NCBI GenBank assembly: GCA_026874595.1
Contig: CM049318.1
Coordinates: forward strand, 25,446,956 to 25,510,955
Source: Sipunculus nudus
Lineage: Eukaryota; Annelida; Sipuncula; Golfingiida; Sipunculidae
DNA: 64,000 nt
Reading direction: 5' to 3'
This document shows, one piece after another, positions 1 to 12,241 of this stretch. Positions within the stretch are counted from its first letter, which is position 1; each line of letters begins with the position of its first letter. The position numbers were made by a program, and so were the translations under genes. Below the pieces are notes generated by a model, which worked only from the letters and a program-made list of their open reading frames with translations, had not been told where the DNA came from and did no database searches.

Positions 1-2461
1 TTATGAAAGTTTAGGGATAAACCCTTTTATACATACCAGTAGGTTCTTCCTGTATATTTTGAATGATGCAGCCTGACTAAACGTTTTATGCATTCACTAG
101 ATTCTTTTTTTAACAGCCATATACATAGACTGGCCCAGTTGGTAAAATTTACTGTCACTCTATCAAAGCACTTAAACCATGTAGGTTATTCCATCTGGTG
201 GCATATTATATAACTTATTCACACTTTTTGGACTGCATTAGGCATAGCCTTGTTATGAGCCAGCCCTGCATTCATTAGTATTTTTTTATGCATGAAATTT
301 TTATATTTTACATATTTTGGTGGCAAATATAATTAATTAAGGCCTGATAGGATTTCAGTTAATAATGAGGAATGATAAGGATTTTCTCTGAATTATGTGA
401 TGATTTATTTATATACTTAATTCTGCTTCATATCATTAGTAAGAAAAAAATGGACTGGAAAATCAGAGTTTATGTAAACCCCTATGTTTATCACATGTTC
501 ATGTGTTCAGTGTCTCTTTGGGGAAATATTGGGGAGTCCTATATAATGAAATTTTAAGGGGGATCTTAAAATTTCATAAGATTCTAGGATGTTCCAAAAT
601 ATTCCCTGAAATTCTTTTGGCTCCTGAGGATATATTAAAAGGTTATTTTGAAAATTGATAAGAATTTAAATTAATCTTGCTGCTTAATTATACTATCTTG
701 GTGTTAACGATAGTTTTAGGCAACACTTTCACAGCTCTTATGAATGATTCAATATCATTTAGAAACAATGGACACTTTATATAACATATATGTTCTGATT
801 AAAAAGTCTTGTTACATTTCATGCACTGACAACTATCAAGGTAATAATATTAACATAATATTTTATAATATAATATTTTTGTGTTCATCTTGTCATTAAT
901 TTTTGTCTCGTTAAAATCTTATGAAGGAACAAAATCTGATTACAGGAATTCTTTGAAATGTTATTGCCCCATTTTGTAAAGGCAAAGTCGAACTTTTCAA
1001 GTATACCCAGTAAGTGAAAATGCACTAAGTAGTTTTTATATTGATAGAAAATGGTGCTGTGCATGACATATGAGGATATAAATGTAAACCCTGTTACGGC
1101 TGGTAGAAATTACGAATGGTTAAACTATGGATCAGCTTCACTCTTACCAACCTTAAAAGTCATAGAAATCTGCAGTCATTTTCAACATTTGACATTAAGA
1201 TAGAATCTTTGATGGACAGAAATTAGTATATCCACAATATGAGCATGTAAATGAAATGGTATTAGCCATTAATATAAATCATTATTAATTTAACCATTTA
1301 ATCTAGAAAAAAAAAATTAAATATTTTTGTTTAGGTCCTTGAAAATGATTGAGAAGGTTTTTGAAAGTCCTAGATTTTCTCTTGGCTTGAGGTGCAGAAA
1401 CTCTGTGTATGTACATGTCTTTATGATAAACTACTGTTCATGTCAGAAAGCTGTGTATATTTGTATTGTATAGAACATTTTCTAATCCTACAGCTTGAAA
1501 TAATGTTTTCATATTTTTATCATGCAGTCTTTTCATTGAATGTATTATTTGTGCCATCTTCATTTTTGTTATATTATCCCAGAAAACCCGAATAAATGCA
1601 GTTTAAACATTCTTCTGCTTTCATTGTGTTGTCCATAAAGCAAAGGCAGATGAGTAATTGAATTGGATGTGTTTTAATTTATCACATATAGACATGCAGA
1701 AGTGGTAGACATTAGTGGTAAAAATTAGTTTCAAAATCGTAACTGATGATTGAAAAATAAAAACGACCGATGATAGATTAATAATCCATCATTTTATGTA
1801 CTTTTTATATTACCATGAAAACTGCTGTATACCAGTACCTAAAATATTGACCCCAGCAAAAAGTCTGATATGTACATTGGTATTCATAATGAAACCATCA
1901 ATCCACCCGCATCCAAGGTTGATGTGTCGTCAGACGATTGTTGGCTGCGCAAGGTTCCATTTTGAATCTCTTCGTTATTTTACCATTTTGATGCTGTTCG
2001 TATATCTCTAACAAGGTTAAACATAATTGTTTTTAATCCATTATGCAAACATACAGTCAATTTAATCAATTTTGAAAGAAAACAACTAATCATTATATTT
2101 CTTGATTTATCGGCACATCACTTTAGTAGATAGGTTTTGCTGAAGAATAAGAAGTTACAAACAAGTAATGAACCCAAAGGTCATGTTTTGATGAAGTCAA
2201 ATCAACTCGAGTCCGAGTTCTTTAAGTTTAATTCAGTCCCAAACCTACCTTAGAGTCAAAGCCAGTTGGACCCAAAAAAGAAATTTTAGCGAACCTGTGA
2301 GCTTATGTGGTGTCATCTGGCATCCATCAGCCATCATCCATACGTTAACCAATACAACTTAGAAAATGGCAGGAGCTGGCATCACTAAATTTTATGATAA
2401 AAATCAGTCAGCAGTCATCTTAAAAGACTGGTGGTGCTCCCTACAATCATTTTTGTTGTGT
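1..2461. other. AT-rich non-coding sequence
   Basis: No open frame here shows a recognisable domain, splice structure or codon bias. I see only AT-rich sequence downstream of the GALNT gene leading into the 34-bp minisatellite. Confidence 0.6.
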
Positions 2462-3962
2462 GTCTACAAAGCTTTGATTGAAGTCATCCAGGCCCCTAAT
2501 CTTCTTTTATTGAAGTCATCCAGGCCCCTAATCAAAGCTTTTATTGAAGTCATCCAGGCCCCTAATCAAAGCTCGGTTATATTTAAGTCATCCAAGCCCC
2601 TAGTCAGCAAAGCTTTTATTGAAGTCATCCAGGCCCATCATCGAAGCTTTTATTGAAGTCATCCAGGCCCCTAATCAAAACTTTTACTGAATTCACCCAT
2701 GCCCCTTAACAAAGCTTTTACTGAAGTCATGCAGGCCCCTAGTCAAAGCTTTTATTGAAGTCGTCCAGGCCCCTAATCAAAGCTTTTATTTAAGTCATCC
2801 AAACCCCCCAAGTCTAAGCTTTTATTGAAGTCATCCAGGCCCATCATCGAAGCTTTTATTGAAGTCATCCAGGCCCCTAATCAAAACTTTTACTGAATTC
2901 ACCCATGTCCCTAAACAAAGCTTTTACAGAAGTCATGCAGGCCAATAGTCAAAGCTTTTATTGAAGTCGTCCAGGCCCCTAATCAAACCTTTTACTGAAG
3001 TCACCCAGGCCCCTAATCAAAGCTTTTTTTGAAGTCACCTAGGCCCCTAATCAAAGCTTTTATTGAAGTCGTCTGGGCCCCTAATCAAAACTTTAACTGA
3101 ATTCACCATGGCCCCTAAACAAAGCTTTTACTGATGATAATCAAGGTCCCTAATCAAAGATTTTATTTAATACGTTCAGGCCCCTAATCAAAGCATTTTT
3201 TGAAGCCACCTAGGCCCCTAATCAAAGCTTTTATGAAGTTGTCTGGGCCCCTAAACAAAGCTTTTATTGAAGTCATCCAGGCCTCTAATCAAAGCTTTTA
3301 TTGAAGTCGTCCAGGCCCCTAATCAAAGCTTTTTTTGAAGCCACCTAGGCCACTAATCAAAGCTTTTATTGAAGTCGTCTGGGCCCCTAAACAAAACTTT
3401 TATTGAAGTCATCCAGGCCCCTAATCAAAGCTTTTATTGAAGTCAAGCAGGCCCCTAATCAAAGCTTTTATTTAAGTCACCTAGGCCCCTAATCAAAGCT
3501 TTTATTGAAGTTGTCCAGGCCCCTAATCAAAGCTTTTATTGAGGTCGTCCAGGCCCCTAATCAAAGCTTTTATTGAAGTCATCCAGGCCCCTAATCAAAG
3601 CTTTTATTGAAGTCATCCAGGCCCCTAATCAAAGCTTTTATTGAAGTCATCCAGGCCCCTAATTAAAGCTTTTATTGGAGTCATTTAGGCCCCTAATCAT
3701 AGCTTTTATTGAAGTTGTCCAGGCCCCTAATTAAAGCTTTTATTGAAGTCACCCAGGCCCCTAATCAAAGTTTTTATTGAAGTCATCCAGGCCCCTAATC
3801 AAAGCTTTTAATGAAGTCGTCCAGGCCCCTAATCAAAGCTTATATTTAAGTCATCCAAGCCCCTCATCAAAGCTTTTATTGAAGACATCCAGGCCCCTAA
3901 TCAAAACTTTTACTGAATTCATCCATGCCCCTAGTCAAGGCTTTTATTGAAGTCATCCAGGC
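2462..3962. repeat. Minisatellite, 34-bp unit, roughly 45 copies
   Basis: The unit is about 34 bp, built from AAGCTTTTATTGAAGTCATC followed by CAGGCCCCTAATC. In the most regular part (3540-3660) copies start exactly 34 bp apart. Each good copy has a HindIII site (AAGCTT) and a GGCCCCTAA core. Edges are diverged, and a few blocks (for example near 2640-2700 and 2845-2905) recur as higher-order groups. An apparent short open frame at its left end is simply the repeat read through. Confidence 0.95.
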
Positions 3963-4365
3963 AAAAGTAATGGGACCATAATTATACAGTTTTATAAACC
4001 TCAAAAGTCATTCACACTAGCACACAGAGTAAAGATAAGATCAACATAAACTCCTGTATTTACAAATTTATTTATAAATACATACATCTACATAAACAGT
4101 ATGTACATTAGGAGTGCATCACTTTATGTACATTAATCCTTACTCATGCTTGTGTGAGAGGCCAAAGTTCAAACAGACCACAACTGTAATAATTACATCT
4201 ACATCATATTACATAAATATAATTACATCATAATCTAGACATTATATATATCATAAGGCAAGTTCTGTGATACATTTAACTACATTTGGTCTGATTATAT
4301 GGTTGATAATAAAAAATGAAATTGCATTGAAAATCACAGTTTTAACTTCTGATGATGAAAACCAA

Positions 4366-4421
<56 letters not shown>

Positions 4422-7400
4422 TTACTCTGTGGATTAAGAAAAAAAATGGGTTTTAAGTTAAGTAATTAATTTCTATAAGCGTTTGACTATATGAAAATTG
4501 GAAACCTTTTGAAAAGTGGTATCTTAAGCATTGGCAAACTTCAAATAAGAAGAAAATTTAAGATAGGAAATTATATTCGTCTAGTGAAAAAATAATTAAT
4601 TTATAAAATTGCACATATGACACAGAAGGTATAATGTTTTTTAAGACCAATCTTTTTGCACATCAAACCTTTATGCAAGAACAATAAGGCCAAAAAAATG
4701 AAAGGTATTGATCTCAGGCACTTCATTACAGAAACCAGTGTGGGTTGGTGATATTTTATTTTTTACCTTTTCTTATATTAAAAATATTCATATGATCAGG
4801 AAAAGGCATGGAAATAACAGAATAGTTTTGCTAAACAGTTAAAGGCACTACATAATAAAGGAAAATCCTATCAAAATTGTATTATTTCATCTTCTTGAAA
4901 GATGATAATCAAAATAAAAATGTTTGATGCAGGGGTTTAAAATTTACCCAGGCTGTGCCTGAGAACCATACCTTTTATTTTTTTTGGCCTATGATCCTTT
5001 AGTGTGAAAATATTTGGTTATCCACAAAATATATAAAATATTAAATCTAAAGTCCACATAATACTTGGATATCAGGATAGTGAAACTAAAATAACTGATT
5101 TTACTTTACCTAATATCTAAAATTATCAGTGATTAAACTGAACTATCACCCAGAATGATGTACATTTCTGAAAGAATCTGTACTTCACAACCCCCAATTT
5201 GTACACAAATCCTCTTCGGTTCATAGGCAATGTTCTGTGTTAAAAACAATAATACAAAAAACAACGTTGCAGGTGCAGAACAAATTTTAAAGCCAAGTGC
5301 TCCTTTTTCAGTTTTTTTTATAACATTAAAATGCAATTGAAAATTAACTCCAAAAACCCTAGGCCAAAACATAAATCAAACTATGGACTAAAGCTAGGGA
5401 ATTCATGACATGAATAATATTTATAATACCAAGGGAAAAACAAAAAAAAAAAGCAGAGAAGCAAAAAGAACAAGAGAACTTTGCAAAAGTCATGTCAGTG
5501 GTTCAAAATGTTTTGTGCATTTCCATTTAGAAGTGAGATGAGCATAGGAACACCCTTCATTTTGATTTATTCAAAGTAATTATTTTGATTATTACAATTA
5601 AAAACAGTGACACAATAATGTGTGTTTGATTTATCAATATCTTTACAGACAATTGTGTTTGTGATGGAAACTCCATTACTGGTAAAATGGTGTAAATCAG
5701 ACATGCCTTCAGAGACCTGCAAAATCAGGGCAGAAGGACAAATATTTTTAAATATGATCAGAATTTATATATAAACACTAACATATTATTACAAATGAAA
5801 TCTAAAACATGCTGCTATAGAGAATAAGAGATTTTGATTGGAAATTGCCAAGAGAGGATTCTTTTTGTTTTCTCCCTCCTTTTGGGAGGTCCATATTTGT
5901 TTTATTAGTATAGTTATAGTTACATACATTATTCTTTGCTTAATTCAACTGAGACTAAACCTTTAGTTATGACGAATAAATCCTCAACACTTGCACAGAT
6001 CGTACAATTTTAATACTTTGGCTGACTTCATGCTTGCTAGGGTTTCAAAGTGGGCATGTATATGTGAAAGGGGAATTATCCCAATAATTAAACAATCAGA
6101 AGAAAAATACCCCATTAACACCTCTGAAAAGTTATTTTGCTGTAAATGCTGATATTTCTCATGATTAAATAAAGTGTTTTGACTGTCGAGAAAGACCAGT
6201 GAAAACATGAAAAGTTAGCTCAAAAAGAAAAAAAAACTGTAACTGTAATTATCCATTATATCTACAGCTTGTGGTTTCCTTCTGAACATCAATTATGATA
6301 AACACATTTTTTGTCTGAACGAAATGACAATTGACAAGAATGAACTGTAGTGAGGCCAATAATATGTAGTGGATAAAGGTTTACATTATAACCTGATTTA
6401 ATTAACAAGTTACCCAAGGTTGGTCCAGATAAAAACCTTGCAAAGCAGAGAAATATAGAATGTTACACAATGTAAACCACAGAAATATGAAGCCAACAAC
6501 AGTATATTATTAAAACCAATAAGCCTTAAAAATGGTTAATGTATAAAAAAAGTGCAAACATTTCTGATTCACTGGCCACTCTAAGGATTTCTATTTTGAA
6601 TTTTCAAAGGACTGAACTGTTGTAGATTATTACCCGGTAGGGATATATGCAACAGCCTTGCTGCAAATATAATACACTGGAATCCTTCCAAAAACGGAAA
6701 ATGTGAATATCACACAGGTATAACATGGTTTATTTAATCAATGCATATATATTGGGTGGGAAATTATGATTCTGTATGGGCGGATAAAAATACTGTTTGA
6801 TTATTCTAAGTTTGTTAACAATAATCTCTGTTGGTGTATCCAACCTATGACGATTGTCAGTGCCAACTACTGAAAATTACTAATTTGATCACAAAAATGA
6901 ACAAAATATAAAAATAGAGGATGAAAGAAATTTGCCAAAAAATGATAGTCTTGTACACAAAGAGTTTACAGTATATCAGGTCAAAGCAGCACACAGTTTA
7001 TATAGTTTGTAATCCTGAATAACATGTAGTGAAATGACATATGGTAAAATATAGCAGGTACTGAAGGCCGGAATCTTGTTCATATTTTGGATTATGAACC
7101 CTCCAATCTCAAATTTCTTCAATATGGTAAATAAGCTGAAATTTGTAAAAATTAATTTCACTTGCCCCATTGATTTCACTGCACTGAGAAAATATGTCCA
7201 TGTAGTTAATGAAAAAGAACCAAATGGCTATATCAATGAGGCAGCTTTTAGAAAAAGTAACTAACATTTTTGAATTTGTCAGGAAAGGTATATTTTTACT
7301 AATATGCATAAAAATAAAGTAGGGTACATATCTATAAAGCTGACACAATTGCAATATTTGTACAGTGTTCACACTTGTTAGCTGGAGATTTTCAGCAAAG

Positions 7401-10400
7401 CTCTTAGAGACAATGACCTGACAAATAAACATAGATCCAATTGACAGTTCATCCAAACATTAAAAAAAGATGTTTCTTTTTGTCGATTTACCCAAAAGTT
7501 TTCCGCAAAATGCCCATAAACCCAAAATTAAGATTCTAGCCTTACCGAGAGAATGTTTAGGTTAATAATTTTAGCCTCAAAATTAAACTATGGTTATAGA
7601 CTAAGAGGACATATACTCTCATCCTCACAAACAAATGGCACTACCTTGGGATGTACTCAACATATACAGATACCAACTTTTTAATCATATTGATCAATAC
7701 CACAAAGCAAATGTGCAAACAACAAAAAAAAGAGTGCAACAAATTTGTCACAATACTAAACAGGATGAATAATAAAACAGTACAGTCAGCATTTCTACCA
7801 CCTGTCTATTTGAGGTGTTCACTGATGTTCAAGTTTTAAGGGTCCAAATCCTAGACTTATCCATCCTGAGATTTTATCTAAAATTTGAGGCACTCAGCCA
7901 ACAAAGTACACACACATTTTATATACATATATTACTATTCCCTACTGTCTTGATTAGTCTGCACTGTAAAATGATTATAATTCCTAATTTCTGTATCTCT
8001 TATTGTTAAAAAGTAAGCTTTCTCATAATGATAACAAATATAACCAACAAAACAGGTTTGTCTGTTATTGGTCCACTTTCACTGTTTAAGTTTTGCATCA
8101 TGAATTCTCTTTTTCTGACAATAAAATTTTTTTTTTAACTAAAATTTATTTCATACCACAAGTATTGTAGGGTATACCTATTCTTTAGGAGTTTCACCTG
8201 GATATGGTGTTCTGTTAATAAACACTGTACACCAATGTTAAATACAAGAGATACACTACCATCACTGGCTATTTCTGATTTGCATACATTAGCACTGTCT
8301 CCTGCAAATTAACCATGAGTTGAGTTCACTGTCTCAATTACTTCTAAAAAAAATTTCTAACAACCTGCTATCTGACACTGGCAAATAGGGAATATCTCAA
8401 ATTCACATCATTTTCATTTCCAGTTAAGACTAAAACATTTTATTCCATTTTCAATGCTTAAACACATGCTTACTTTATACAGAAGATCAAATTTCATACT
8501 TGGATGACAGCTAGTACTTCTTGCACCCATTTTAAACAGCCAATCCACGGTGTTTCGTACTTTAGTTCAGTCAACTATAATCCTCTTATGGACAATAAGA
8601 TTAAAATGAAAAGTGCAGTTTACAAATTCTTCTATAAAGACACAATTAAAATAACAATAGCTGTTTCTATACAATTATTATCATGTTCTGCACCAAATGC
8701 TAAAATCAGTGGTCATCTGAAATAAACTGACACAATTCATCTTAAAGTATTGATAATACCTTTCTTTCCCATAAAAAAATGATCAAGTCTTTGCTAATAA
8801 TTTATTCCTATTGAATATACATTTGAGGAAAAATAGAATGCTAAGCCATTTATATAATACAAAGCTATAAACCATGCCAATACTGAAATTATTTTACTAG
8901 AATATTGAATAATATACCCAAATAGGAAGTAAAAATGAGTTTATATTACTTTTTCAGATCTTCAGCTGAACACCTCATGTACCAAGATATTTTTTTCTTA
9001 AATTTTAGTGATAAACTCTTTATCATTTTAAAAAGCTATCTGCCATGGAAAATTCAACTGATTTCTTTCACTTATTTTAGCCAGGTTATATCCATTTTAA
9101 TCATAAAGTTAATGTAAATATGTCTAATGAAACATCTCCTATGTTATATTAATCCTCTTAATTTATTATTCATATATGATAATAAATTTATATAATCAAT
9201 CTTGATCTATAACCAGTCAGACTGTTTATAATAAATACTCTTTTACCTCTTAATTAAAATTGACTGACTTCTCATTGTTACTGGATATAAACACCATCAT
9301 CAGTGTGTCACTTTGGGTGCTCTGGCATTCAACAATATAGTCTCACAATGGCAGTGTACATGGCATTACCCATCACAACTCCAGGTAACAATGGATACAA
9401 TACAGTAAAACCTCTATATTACAGACACTGATGGACCAGCCTTTTTACCAATAATTTGGGCTCCCATATAAAGGAAATGTCCATATATGAGAGGTAATTG
9501 ACCTCAAAGTCTGCTTATCATGCAACTGTCCCACATGTCTGTATATGAAAGGTCATCCATAAAAGAGAGATGTCCATATTAGAGGGGTCACTGACCTCAA
9601 TTCTACTGCTCATGGTGTAACAGTATAAGCTCTGCTCCCTTGGTAACATCTTGTGAGAAGTACTAATACCTGTTGCAAAACAATTAGGATCAAAGCAGAA
9701 AATTTAAATTTTGCATCAGGTCCATGTACATTAAAACACAAGACTGTTTTTTGTCATCTCCTTAACCCCAGGAATTGTATGTCCGATGCCCTTTTTGTAA
9801 AGGGCATCCAACATTTCAAAACCTTTCATGTACGCTGCCCTAGCTTACATAAACCAAGACAGTCAAGTTCAATCCTTAAAGTATTCCTACTTTATAATAC
9901 CAGGTACCTCATTTTAATCACACTTTATTGCATTCAATCACCCCTGTAAATCTGTTGTCCTTAATTAAGTTTAATACAGCAACTTTGCTAATTCAATTCA
10001 CAATTGTACCACAAACTGAAACTTTGTCTCCTCTCATTTAAGCTGCCTTGCTTTCCATCCAGCAGAATGGGGCATAAACGAATTATTGTGAAGAACACAT
10101 ACCCACAAGGGTGTTGGATTAGAAAATAAGAACTAAGCTCACATCTTCCAAACCACTGCCAGGCAATTTCACTGAACAACAGAGTCTGAGGAAGCCCTGT
10201 ACTGATATTGCCCCCATCACTTCTGGCACATGACACATGTATTTAACATATTCCACAGTTTACTTATTGTCATCATACCACCCAGTATTGCTTTACAGAA
10301 CGGAGGCTACATCAACCATGACACTGCCAAGATGAGGTAGACAAGAGGTGCTAACACGGATACACCAACCACCCAAGACAAGGCACCATCAAACTACAGA

Positions 10401-11699
10401 TATAACCTGCTTTTCCACTGGGGATGGCATATTGTTCCATTTGCTTGTAGCTTGAGTCAAATTCTGTTCTCACTGGTTAATTTATACATCTTATGCATAA
10501 ATTAAACACCATGCAGCAAAAATAATTATTGGAACCTGTGATGTGTAGCTGCTGCCAGAAAGCTGGAAAGAAGGGCTATACCTAAGAATTACAAAAAATA
10601 TCCACAGCTGCCAATTAATTTGCAATGATTTTTTTTTATCATGTTCTACCAACGAGACAAAGAATTACCAATTTTTACTAAACCAGTGTATCCATTTAGA
10701 GTTCTAGTGATTGGGAATTTGAGGATCCTGAGCACTTTTTTAATGTATCTTATTTCCTGTCAACTATGTGAATTAATAATCTGAACAGAAAAAGGGCATA
10801 ATCTTTGGTATTTTTCTATCATTCCCTAATTTAGAAGTAAGAAAAGAAATTTCTAAAATTTTACAGACAACTAGAATCCCTAATTCTCCTTAAACTTCTA
10901 TCAGGTTTAAGTAGAGCCTGTAAAAAATCCAGTAAATAATAGTACCCTTTAAGACAGGTTTTATTGTATTAACCTCACTGCTTCAATACAGACTTATGTA
11001 TCTATCTTTTTCATTTTATATTATTTTCATACATTTTAACTGTGAATATGCTCAAATGGTTTCCCTAAAAATCCACTGCATGTTTAACATGGTGAATAAA
11101 CTATGAATTGAAGGGAACCAAGGGTAAGTGCAGAGTACAGGGAAAATATGATGTAGACAGGTTCCATACCTCACTTTGTGCACTTGGTGCCGACTTGTTT
11201 TACTTTCTAATATCAGTATGTGAATATGCACCATAAAATTCTGTCTTTGCATTTATGATGTGAACTTGCCCCACAACTCACATAGTTAGCACTTTGCACC
11301 GACAAGTTTTCTTCTCTTAATTATATGAATATCCAGGATAAACTTCAGTCTGTGCATTTAAATGGTAGGATGTGGACTTGCTCTATACATCACACCATCA
11401 ATGGCATGGATAGAATCTCTTCTCTAAATCTTATAAATATCTAGCATCAATTAACTTCTGTATCTGCATTTCTGAGTGCACAAATTTTTCAGCAGTGACT
11501 CCATTTCTCACATTATAGAAGAATGACCAGCACACCCTGTGACAGCTAAAACCATGTCCCCTTTGGATACATTTAACCTCACAAACACTTGAGGAAATGT
11601 CTCTTTTTTTTGTTTATACAAACAACATTAAAGTATCTATGCCTATATCTCATTTCTGCCAGTTTCTATTACCCAAAACCGCCAAATCACTGACATCAT
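3963..11699. other. Non-coding AT-rich sequence with a (TA)n tract and an old TIR-element remnant
   Basis: No convincing gene is visible on either strand. A (TA)n microsatellite lies at 4369-4420. At about 9403-9620 there is a decayed sequence starting ACAGTAAAACCTCTATATTA with repeated GTCCATAT phrases. It resembles the ends of Tc1/mariner- or pogo-type non-autonomous elements, but the right end is not clear. The rest is featureless to my reading. Confidence 0.5.
4369..4420. repeat. (TA)n microsatellite
   Basis: An uninterrupted run of about 26 TA dinucleotides. Confidence 0.97.
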
Positions 11700-12170
11700 C
11701 ATCACGGTTTTATTATTCCCTACTATATTTACATTCAATGAGACCAATACAATATATTTATTATACTAAGTATCTAATTCATGGTCTCATAGCAAGGTAG
11801 ATACCTTAACGTAAATACATGATGGATACATACCAAAGTTTGTATCTAGTGAAATCTACCCTGGTATGAATACACAGTATCCATGTATATACCCAAATTA
11901 TTTAACTTTGCTTGTCTTATTGCAATTATGTGCATGTTATTTAAAATGATTAAAACAAATAAACAAACATACTGCAATTGACAGTACTGACACATAAAAC
12001 AGTAACTAGATACCATCAGCACTGCTGACGAATCAGTTGCTGAAAAGTGAGGCTGATGAAATATTCGATGATCATTATTTGGTTGCACAGCAGTGGAGCC
12101 ATCTGGAGGCAGAAGGACACATGACTAAACAAATCACAGATCATGAGAAGAGACCAGGCTGCTGCTTGTG
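11700..12170 (-). other. Probable 3' UTR of the GALNT gene (end not determined)
   Basis: This sequence directly follows the stop codon on the minus strand and shows no coding potential on that strand. Possible AATAAA polyadenylation signals (TTTATT on the plus strand) occur at 11757-11762 and 11708-11713. AT-rich DNA gives such hexamers by chance and more lie further on, so the real end is unknown. Confidence 0.35.
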
Positions 12171-12241
12171 CTACGACGCCATCTTGTTCCAGTCCATATC
12201 ACTCAATATCCATTGCTGGTTAGCATTGTTGGTACATGGAC
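12171..12241 (-). CDS. GALNT1/13-like: GALNT exon 12: C-terminus with QQW and stop
   Basis: 71 nt of coding sequence. The acceptor is GATTTACAG before GTCCATG. With the G left by exon 11 it reads [20 protein letters not shown] and ends MAS plus a TAG stop. The Cys and QQW complete the gamma repeat, as in vertebrate GALNT1 where a Cys and SQQW close the protein. The final residues differ from vertebrates, as is usual. The 3' untranslated region continues below 12171. Confidence 0.92.

Noticed and set aside
9988-10236. Minus-strand open frame with AWQWFGRC, considered as an extra lectin exon
   Set aside because: No CLD motif, no phase-compatible splice sites, and the GALNT C-terminus is already complete at 12171.
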